A stretch of 64,000 nucleotides of DNA, from assembly GCA_028023455.1 (NCBI GenBank), contig JAQFVV010000186.1:928001-992000 (forward strand), written 5' to 3'. The stretch's first letter is position 1. Each line of letters opens with the position of its first letter. The position numbers were made by a program, and so were the translations under genes. Source of the DNA: Epiperipatus broadwayi (Eukaryota > Onychophora > Udeonychophora > Euonychophora > Peripatidae). Below are positions 54,726 through 64,000 of the stretch, one piece after another. The notes beneath the pieces are model-generated. The model saw nothing but the letters and a program-made list of their open reading frames with translations. It was not told the origin of the DNA and made no database searches.

Positions 54726-55409
54726 AAAACCTTTAAAATACAATATATGCTTATTTTTATATAGGTACAATTTTTTCATGGCAGTAATTAAAACAATCAA
54801 AACAATAATTTACATTTTCTGATTTGAAATAATCTTACTCCAATTAGTCTTACTGATTTATAAGTATTTATTGAACTTTTTTAAAAAAAAAACTTTTGGT
54901 TATAAATTTGTATATAATTAATTAATATTAATAGGGGTGTAAGAAAGAATGATTCCATATCTCTAAAACTATTTACAGCGGTTTCAACGGTAGCATTTTA
55001 AAGATTAAAATAAAAAACTATAGCAATAAAAATAAATAGAGATTATTTAAGTCTTTTAAATTATATAAATGATATAGTTGTTTTTACAAATTAGAGATAA
55101 GAGAAACTGGATTAAATGTGAAGATCCTGCAGTAGATTGAATAATGGTTGAAAAGGATGCAGTTAAACATAAAATTAGCAAAACCTAAAATATATGTAAG
55201 TAAAGGGAGCAAACCACTTTTTCTCAAGCCACGTATTAAGGATATTCTGTATGTTTATCAAAGATCAATCAATGCAACAGATTGGTTAAACTTGTGATGT
55301 TTATTATCATTGCTAGAATTGGTGGAAATTCAGAGTGAATTTAATATGTAAGCTAATGATTGAAAGGTTCTCATAAGTGAGATTCTGTCTCTGTTCTTGT
55401 ATAATTGAT

Positions 55410-55552
55410 CACTAATTTAATAATTATTAATGCCATATTTTTACCTGGATGGTGTATTATTTACTCTAAATTTCCATCATTGTTGGAAAGGGTCAAAAGC
55501 TTAAATAGGTGGAACCAATTCTAATTTTAATCTTTCCTAAACATATTTACTC
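55410..55552. repeat. F9 interspersed repeat, copy A
   Basis: TTTAATAATTATTAATGCCA, TACCTGGATGG, TTGGAAAGG and CTTAAATAGGTG recur in the same order at 59161-59322. The two copies are direct and diverged. Confidence 0.65.
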
Positions 55553-57689
55553 ACAGCCTGAAAGATAGCAGTTTGGGTTCATCGATTAATATGTATATAT
55601 ATCATACATAGTAATTTAGTAAATAATTTTTATTTATTGTAATATAATTTGTAATAAATTATTTAACAAATTCAATTTAACCTACCCGTTTACTTACATA
55701 TGGGTGGATGTATATTAGTACCAGGATCTAAAACTTTTTATTCAACTTATATTCAAATCATGGACACTTGTTAATGAAAAAGAATATATTTTTTAATTCA
55801 ATTTTTGGTTTAGAAAGTCTCATGAAGAGTTGATCAGAACTGTTGATTGGAAGAATATAATTATTATAAATATAATTGCATTTGATGATCAAAAATATGG
55901 TAAACCAAAATTATTGTTTTCCATCATAATTTGTAGCCACAGTTCTTATTTATTTGTAAGATTGCCTATTGGCATTGACACAATTAGGAAATTATTTTGC
56001 TCTTTGTTGTTATGTGAAACCACATTTTATAATAGCTGTTTCAATGTCTTAAAGATTATCTATGCATTAGAAACATAAGACCCTTCAGTTTAGACAAATC
56101 GTTTTAGTACTAACCAGATAAAAGTACTGACATTTAATAGTCATCTAAGTTACAAACATGATCAATATATCACAGTATACTAATATTATCAATAATATAT
56201 ACTTGAAGATGTTATAAATAATATTTAAGATCAAGGGGCATTTAATCTCAATCTTTCTTTTTACAATACTTTATTACTTGAGACTCCAGGATTACTTATA
56301 TCTCATACAATTCTAAAATCCACTTTCAAGAAATCTGATGTTGTTTAGATAAAAACTTGGTAGGATTCAATTAACTCATAGCTTAACATATATCCTTTAT
56401 TTTGATTTCTGGGTATTCTATTCTACCAACAAGATTCTTTAATTTTATTTATAGTCAATTTTCATTATTAATTCTATTGCAAGAACATAACTCATTTAGT
56501 AAGTTTATCTATTACAGTTTTACATAGTTTATACATCTTTAGTAATAAAATTAAATGCCCTAATTTCATATTATTTTTTAAATTGAACAGATGTTCCTTT
56601 CAGTATTTTACTGTGTGTCTATTTTTCAAAAATCAAATTTAGTTTAAATTTAGTTCATGTAGTTTTAACTTTATACCCCCCCCTTTCTATTTTAGTCGTT
56701 TCTCATACAATTTGTAATGTACACTAGACCATACATTTTTTTCAAAAGACAGCTACTTTTAAAAAAATATATAATTGAACATGTTAAAACTAATGGTAAC
56801 AATAAGTAGCAAATTTATTTCATTAAAATCACTAAAGAAATCAACTAATTATAACAAGCTGTCAACTAAATCCAGTTAAACAAAAGTAATTTTATTTCAT
56901 TTGTTGGTTATATTTTGAATTTTTTTATATAATTTAATATTTATTGTAAATAATACTTATAAATATCAAATTTGAAGTGATAATTATATAAAATAAATGC
57001 ATATTTTAGGAGCAGTATGACATACTACTTGTAGCCTGAATGTTTCTAAGGCATGTTGTAGTCATTAGAGGTTAATTATTTCAACCTATACTATTTTTCA
57101 AGTCTATATATATACACTTATATACCCAATATCTTGTATCCCTATTTCAAAGAATCATGTTTTTATGGAAGATAGTCTTTAAAGAATATGGTTTCCTACA
57201 ATATCTACATTAATGTATGATTTCTTATTGGGAGCTAGTATTTTTTCTCTTGTTTATTATTCTCAAACATATCTATTACTTTTTATTCTTAATGTGGATT
57301 AATATTATTCTCCATCTCACATTTGCTTTATTTGATCTGATATTGTGATTCGACATATTCATCACCTCTTTCAGTATAAGTTTATCCATTACTATAAAAA
57401 TTTTCATATTCACTGAGAAAAATGTCTGTGAGAAATGTACTACTTTTTCTATTCAAATAAACAGTATTTGCTTTCAATTACTCTGTCTAGTCACAACAAG
57501 AATCTGTTTTCTATTTAAGCTAATTTAATCCAGACAAGTTCTTCTACAAACTTTTTATATTCTTTTTTCTCATATTACTTTCTTCTAATTTTGACTTTAA
57601 ATTCCTATCCCATCATTATTTCTGCTATTGCTTTTCCAACTTCTGTTATGGTTGCTCAGTATTGTGAAGTAGAAAACTGAAAATTACTT
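55553..57689. other. Intergenic DNA, nothing recognised
   Basis: The 82-codon frame at 55830-56078 shows no domain. A C8 run lies at about 56676. The right part may include decayed 3' sequence of the gypsy element that follows, but no motif supports this. Confidence 0.4.
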
Positions 57690-58800
57690 TTTGAATTATT
57701 CATGTTTCCATTGTACATATTAAGTTGATGGTTTGTTTTTTTGACAAGTCCATTAAAGTGGAAAATGATATGTTAGTATATCAATAATTATAATATCCCT
57801 CTATAAAACATGAAAATTAAAGTTTAAAACTCAAATCATTATTAGACAATAGGGTCTCTAGCAGTCTGAGATAAGAAAATATTTCCATCAGTTTGTTAAT
57901 AGTTTTATTGTTTTGGGCATAGGTATCAACCCCACAAAAAAAGCAAATCTCTTTAAATATTTAAAGTGGTCAATATAAATGCGCTGCCATGATTTTATAT
58001 TTAGTCATGTCACTACACAGCTTTTAGTATTATGCTTATCCCTGTCATAAAATAAGACCTTGACCATTATTATTGTAAATTGTCTTTATGTAATATGACT
58101 ATTGTCTATCTATTTATGGTCATACCTCAATATACATTTTTACATACCATGAGATGCTCTTCTGCATTATGACATGCTATTGTTACACTAGAAAATTATT
58201 TTTTGGTTAGCTATTACTAATTCAGTTGGTAACCTTCATTTTGTTTGATCCACAATGTTACGGTTGGTGCAATCTCATTGTTTTAAGAGAATTGAAATAA
58301 TATTAATTTCTACATCAAAAATTCACTTTGATCGGAACAATGAGACAATGCATCAGCATGCTTGATGCTTTCCTGATCTGTAAGGTCAACTGATAGTTAT
58401 ATGCTGACGGTATATATCCAGTACAAAATGCATGGTTTCAACTGTTTAGAAATAAGTCTGTCAGTCCTTAGGATCCCTAATAATAATATGGTTGTCACAA
58501 TCTTAAAGCTAGTGCACACCATACCAAATACTGTAATCTTTATTTATATGTCTGTTAAATTCTGGCTTAAATAATGTATGAAAAGTGTTGATTATTATCC
58601 TTTCACCAATAACTGATGAATGACAGATATAGTGCAATACATGGATTGTCAAAATTAGGTTACTGTTGTAATAGATCAATCATTTGTTTAACATTCACCA
58701 TGCTTTTATCTGCTTAGGAGCATGGTATTTGAGATGACTCCAATTACTGTTTTGATTTTTCATAAAATATATACTGGTATTGTGATACACATCTTATTCT
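57690..58800 (-). mobile_element. Ty3/gypsy-type retrotransposon pol remnant (RNase H and integrase), minus strand
   Basis: The minus strand reads DQESIKHADALSHCSDQ at 58380-58329, matching the K..NADALSR end of the gypsy RNase H. Further along come WQRIYIDHFKYLKRF (first catalytic Asp of the integrase core) near 57990-57945 and IFSYLRLLETLLSNNDLSF (the LP..L.SDNG region with the second Asp) near 57885-57829. The order RNase H then integrase is that of Ty3/gypsy. Stops and shifts break every part; no LTRs were found. Confidence 0.75.
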
Positions 58801-59160
58801 TTAAAGAAATTTCAAAATAATTAATCAGATATTAATAAGTCTCTAACTCTATAATATTTTTAAGTTTTGAAGCATCCACAACAATAGATGAAAATATATC
58901 AAGACAATAATGATTATTAAACTAATAATCAATTATACAAAGATTAAAGACAGAATCTCTCTTTCAATAATCTTATATTAATAATCAACAGAAGTTAATA
59001 ATTGTAAACATAAATTAGCATGCTTTTCTAAATTATTCATAATCTCATGATGATTGGTTTGTTTCTCTTAATTATATATTCATCTAGGTAATGTAATTTC
59101 ATGTTTATAATTATTAATGTCTGTTTGATTACTAGAACAATGTTATTATTTTCATTCTTT

Positions 59161-59322
59161 TTCTAACTAATTATTAATTTAACAATTATTAATACCATAT
59201 TTTCATCTGGCTGGGATATTAAATCATTCTGAATTCACTGCAGCACTGGCAAGGATAAGATTATAAATATTAAAAACTTATATAGGTGAAGTGTATTCTA
59301 TTTTTGATCTTTGTTAAACAAA
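59161..59322. repeat. F9 interspersed repeat, copy B
   Basis: It matches 55410-55552: TTTAACAATTATTAATACCA, CATCTGGCTGGGATATT, CTGGCAAGGATAAG and CTTATATAGGTGAA. Same orientation. Confidence 0.65.
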
Positions 59323-59383
59323 GGGGGATCTTTATTCATAGCTTGATGGAGAATTGTTTGTCTCATTAATTACATATACCATC

Positions 59384-59980
59384 TTTCTCAAAAATAAGAC
59401 CGAGTCTTATATTGATTTTTGCTCCAAAAGATGCATTAGGGCTTATTTTCTGGGTATATCTTATTTTTTCATGCATAATCTATATTTATTTATATATTCA
59501 TGTACAAGAATCTACATTTATTCAAATATTAATGCATAAAATTTTTCATTTATTCACATAAGTGTATTATGGTAAGTAGGTCATTACAACACATGATGTA
59601 TATAATAATAATGTAACTCCAAAATGTGAGCACTTCTGTTTGACTTCTGTTTTAAAAGAAAAAAAGATATTTAATGATTCGACAATAAATATCATTTTCC
59701 CATCACCAGAAGTTCATATGTGTGTTGTGTCTGCACTTCGATTGGTCATTTGGTAATAAGTCTGATGTCTTTCTTATGATTGGACAATATTAGAGTTCTT
59801 TTACATTAGCAGACAGCATCGCTATGATTTTCAGAAAATGGATTTGTGAGACAGAGAAAGAAGTCAGACCTGTTTTCTTTTTCTTTGTAACAGGAGCTTA
59901 TTTTTGGGGTATATTATGAACATTCTAAAACATCATGCTAGTGCTTATTTTTCAATTAGATCTTATTTTCAGGGAAACAT
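59384..59980. mobile_element. Non-autonomous DNA transposon with AAAATAAGAC ends
   Basis: The left end TTTCTCAAAAATAAGACCGA and the complement of the right end, TTTCCCTGAAAATAAGATC, form terminal inverted repeats. Inside, TCTTATATTGATTTTTGCTC, AAAGATGCATTAGGGCTTAT and CATCATGCTAGTGCTTATTT give the repeated rush of (T/C)TTATTTT blocks. From memory this resembles a DNA element type common in many animal genomes, including vertebrates, but I cannot name it. No transposase frame. Confidence 0.65.
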
Positions 59981-60234
59981 TATATTAAAACATGCTAATT
60001 TCACATTTATGATAGAAATACGCATAGCCCAGTCATAAAATTATCCTTATATATGGACATACCTTTTATTAAGAAAATATAAAATTCATAATAATCAATA
60101 AAAATTATAAATTTTAAATAAATGTTTTTATTTACATAATATGCACTAAAAAGTAAAAAAATATTTTTTTTTCAGCTTTCACAAATAAAAGTATGCGATG
60201 ATGGTGCTTAGAAATTGTATCAATCTAATATATA

Positions 60235-60310
60235 CATCAGACCACTTGCAACTAATGTTTACATATGGCATTGATACAAGAAAGAATTAGTTGCCAGTGA
60301 TCTGATGAAT
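60235..60310. repeat. Small hairpin
   Basis: CATCAGACCACTTGCAACTA at 60236 pairs with TAGTTGCCAGTGATCTGATG ending at about 60307. The stem is about 22 bp with a loop of about 30 bp. Confidence 0.7.
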
Positions 60311-62648
60311 GACTGGCATCGATCCATTAAAAATCTCATGCTTTTGCTGAGAAAAATTTATTTTTTAAGTGTATTTATTTAAATAAAAATGTTTCTTTGA
60401 ATTTTTTAAATATTTTAACCTTTTTAATTTTATATAGTTGCAGAAATTAAAATGAATAAAGCTTGGATACAATTTAATATAAATGGCAGCACCATTAAGG
60501 GTACTGAATCCCATACAAAATGTAAATTTATACTTTTTTTGTGTTCAAATTGTAGCAAACTTTAAAAAAGTATTATCATCATAAATACTTATGTATTCAA
60601 GATTTCAATTAGATGAGAAATTGGAAAATAGGTAAAAATTGAGTTTCAAAATTTTCACATAGAAGAAAAAAATAGAGTAAATTAAATAAAAGCTCAAAAA
60701 AGAAAACTTTAAAAAATGATTTATAACAAAAAAAGAATAGTATTTATTTAATTTTTATGCAATATTAAATTTCATACCTTTTACATATTTCAGCAATATG
60801 AAGTTTAAATACTTTATTTGAAATCATGTTTTTTTTTTTTTTAAAATCCATTCTTTGCTGTTTATAGTGACAAATAATTATTTAAAACATCAAACATAAT
60901 TCCCTACACTTATACAAGCTATTACATAATGGAAGCAAACCTCTCCACATAGATGTGCCACCCAGAATAATTGATAATAATTATTAATAATTATTTCTAA
61001 TATAATAATTTTAACCAGTGTTCAAAATATCTAATAATAATAATTGAAAATAATAATTATTAAACTTAATTATTATTTAAACAAATGTACTATCTGCTTT
61101 AATAAGTAAAAAACATCTGACTTTAAAATATTAGGATTTAATTCTTAAATTTAAACATAAGACAAAATAGAACATATTTGTAAAAAAAGCAAAAACAAAC
61201 TTTAAACTGAATGAAAGTGACATAAATGACCTCTATGTTACAACTCATTTGAGCATTATCCCCAGTTTTATTAGTCTAGTAATCTTTCATAATCCTTGTA
61301 ATAAGCTTACAGAGACTATGGTTATGAACAAGGTATGTGGACTTTATTGCAAAATAAAAAACATAAATTCTATTAAAATGTTCATGTTTTTTTTTTTTGA
61401 TTTAGAGATTAAATTTAAAAAAGTAGTTGTTTCTAAGTCAAGTTTTAAAAAAGACATTTATAGAATGCATAAATAAACACACACACACACACACATATAT
61501 ATATAATACTGATATTCTTTAGATTTTTTGGCAATAGAAATTTATGTTGCTTTGCAAATAAAATTTTCTTACATTAGTGAAAATACTCTTATAATTGTGC
61601 ACTACTATATAGCCTACTATTTGCTTAAAATTCCATAATGGTCGTAAATTATTTTTTCATATTGGTACAAACCCATAATATTTTACAAAAATTACTTTCT
61701 TGGATGATTACTAAAATCTAAGTAATTAAATAAGATTTTCTTAACTTTGTTTTATAGCAATGAATGATAATTCATTCATTGCTATATTTTATGGTTAAGC
61801 CACAGTGAATGTTTCTAGTCATTACTGCAGGTTGTGATTGAGTATATAAATACAAAGAGAGGGTCAGTAATAGCTTATCACTATATGTCAAAATTTAACT
61901 CAATACATATAATAAAAATGTTTGTTTAATTAAAAAAAGTTATTTCTTGTTTTCTTTTTTTGTTTGATTAAATATTTATACAGTTTCACTTAATACTATT
62001 ACATTTTCTAAAATGAAAAATATGATAACCTTGTTTTAAAATGTTTCACATGCATTATATTTACTAATATCATAATCTACTCATTCAAAAAGTTTACTTG
62101 AGAACTAATCACCTATAAGAAGAGATGTCTGTTTAATATGGGATAACAATTCTGTAGTGGATGCCTACCAAAAAAAAAGGAATCTATGTAGAAGCAAGAA
62201 GGCAATAAGAAAACCATTAAGACATTATTTTCATTTCAAAGTTTTTTAAAAAAGTGTTAATAGATGATTTTGATCATACTGCACATGAAGTATGCTAGAA
62301 TATATATATAACGTGACTTGAATATTCAGCTTTCTTCCATTGAAAGCATGTTAATGCATGAAACATCTTGAAGCGAACGGCTTATAGCATAGTAGTTATA
62401 TTAGCATAAAACAGTATCCAAATGATATTTAATCACTTTCATAACACAATATTAAAATCACTCTTATAATAAATTCTTTTGTTCATAGCTTCATGCATGA
62501 CAAAACATTCCATGAGAAAAATCTTTGCACCTAAAACAGCATGCTTCCGAAAATCCTTCATTATGGAAGAGATGCAAAAACTTCCCAATGAAGAACAGAA
62601 CCAAAAAAATATTGTAATAGTGTACTTATATAGCACTTGATTATATAT
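60311..62648. other. Intergenic DNA with simple repeats and one perfect short palindrome
   Basis: An F2-like end (GCAAACCTCTCCACATAGAT, GTGCCACC) is at about 60938-60965. A (CA)n-(TA)n tract is at 61477-61504. TATAGCAATGAATGA pairs perfectly with its complement at 61753-61786. Frames of 65-75 codons at 61249 and 62439 have no known domain. Confidence 0.5.
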
Positions 62649-62858
62649 ATAAATAGAAAAGGGAATAAACCTTCAATCATGCACTTTTACAAATTTATGC
62701 ATATTCATCCATGAAAAACAAAACCATCTACTTTAGAATTTTTTCACGGTGCTAAAATAAGGGTTTTAACCTATTGCGGTTTTTAATTGCTTATGCATGA
62801 GTGACATAAATTCATAAAAGTGCATGACCAAAATACTATTTCCTTATCTATTTAAAAA
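62649..62858. repeat. Inverted repeat (foldback)
   Basis: AAATAGAAAAGGGAATAAAC and ATCATGCACTTTTACAAATT on the left match the complement of GAATTCATAAAAGTGCATGA-like and CTATTTCCTTATCTATTT sequence on the right, with TTATGCAT near the centre on both sides. Confidence 0.75.
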
Positions 62859-64000
62859 AAAAAATTATTATAAAAAGGTCTGATTCTTTGAACATAAATG
62901 ATGAACTAAAAACTAATTTTTGTTATTAAACAAAGAATATGAAGTGTGCCTTAGTGAAAAGATGACTGAGTCTCTGTCCAAACTACATGCAATATCATCA
63001 TCATGAGCTACAACATGAAATGGAACAATGTTTTGTATGTTAGCCCATGATGTGTTAATGTGCTAACATTAAATTTTGTTTTAAATTAAACTGCTACCAA
63101 ATTATTTAAAATGGTTCATACTTTTTATAGATCATAATTTGTAATGATAATATATTAAATCTATGAAATTACTTTATATAATAATTAACCAACAAATGGT
63201 TTTCAAAAACCTGTTTACAATTAACTATGGAGGTAGAAAAAACAAACAAATGCAATAAATATTAACAGTATTAGAAACCACATAAGTTTTTCAACTGTTG
63301 AGAGTCATTAAATAAATCATAAGTTTGTTTGGAAAAAAATAGAGTCAAAATAGAACGATTGTCATTTTAATTTTTTACAATTTTTTTTTTTTTTTGTATC
63401 ATAATTGTTTCTTGAGAGATCATGTGATATTTGAGCATTAGTTGCAGATAACAAATAGTAAATCAACATACAGTATCTAATAATCAAGTCATGTTGTCAG
63501 ATATCATAAACTAGATATGTTTTAAAGTATCTGTTTTAAATCTCGATCTGTGATTATTTCATTGATCAGTCATTTTCTAAAATAAAATATTTTTTTTTTG
63601 GTACATATATCTAGCTTAAAAAAGATAGTCTATAGATTAAATTAATGACCGTAAAAATTTTCATTTTTCATTGTAGAATATACCAAATGAGTTATGAAAA
63701 CCTGTAGAAAAAAATACTGTTTCAAAGTAAACAACTTGCAAATTATGATTTATTAATATCTGCCATCAACTACTTTTAGATAATTCTATTCTAACTATAG
63801 AATGGTCAATTCGATGAATCACCATATTAAAATTTAAATTAAACATTATGACAAGATGTATTAGACAATTGCACATTTTAAGTGGTATGCAATAATTCAT
63901 AATTTAATTTCACAAAGAATACAATTATTAGAATCAATCTATAAGTTCTTTGTATCAAAGGAATTGGGACAAAAATATGGATAAATCTCATGTTCAAGCA
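62859..64000. other. Intergenic DNA to window end, nothing recognised
   Basis: A+T-rich with T and A runs (about 63380, 63590). A loose match of 62960-63110 to 31270-31480 hints at an old interspersed repeat. No gene or RNA is supported. Confidence 0.45.

Noticed and set aside
52856-64000. Further MLCK exons (Ig or telokin domain) downstream
   Set aside because: I looked for the Cys/Trp pattern of Ig domains between splice sites on the + strand and saw none; a profile search would be decisive.

Overview
The window is animal (metazoan) nuclear DNA, very rich in A+T, with low gene density and long introns. I see no bacterial signals such as operons, ribosome binding sites or dense open frames. 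One protein-coding gene is supported: the 3' part of a myosin light chain kinase gene (MYLK/MLCK family) on the + strand. Seven exons between 8758 and 52855 join in frame into 290 codons. They run from the glycine-rich loop of the kinase domain to a stop codon just after the calmodulin-binding helix. Exon phases match at every junction (2, 0, 2, 2, 0, 0), which is strong evidence for the model. The exon with the first kinase strand, and anything N-terminal to it, is not visible and probably lies upstream of the window. The protein stops right after an RRRW...KRMGA type tail and has no C-terminal Ig (telokin) domain. That tail style recalls invertebrate MLCKs. I cannot name the species; a chelicerate-like or mollusc-like invertebrate is a guess.

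Layout: 1-8757 is upstream or intronic DNA with no exon that I can support. Exon 1 is 8758-8961, intron 1 is 7.8 kb, exon 2 is 16714-16855, intron 2 is 6.1 kb, exon 3 is 22925-23124, intron 3 is 17.4 kb, exon 4 is 40538-40690, intron 4 is 6.6 kb, exon 5 is 47255-47300, intron 5 is 5.3 kb, exon 6 is 52632-52709, intron 6 is only 95 bp, and exon 7 is 52805-52855. From about 53040 to 64000 the DNA is intergenic.

The rest is mostly a mosaic of decayed mobile elements. There are at least four remnants of APE-type non-LTR retrotransposons plus one short 3' tail, a pair of inverted Penelope-like elements with GIY-YIG and hammerhead-like remains, a Ty3/gypsy pol remnant, tRNA-derived SINE pieces, and two DNA elements with 8-bp target duplications (23765-24977 and 40023-40390). 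There are also many foldback (palindromic) elements in recurrent families, which I label F1 to F10. The element at 23765-24977 has about 40-bp terminal inverted repeats, carries a telomere-like CCCTAA array and a 98-bp tandem repeat, and sits inside an F7 repeat. A second F7 copy at 38843-39193 lacks this insertion and so acts as a paralogous empty site.

The strongest leads for something undescribed are the telomere-repeat-bearing transposon, the F1 foldbacks with tRNA-like centres, the shared core of the F2/F7 repeats, and the unclassified element at about 44273-46160. Because most foldbacks lie in introns, they would be transcribed with the kinase pre-mRNA and could form long double-stranded RNA.
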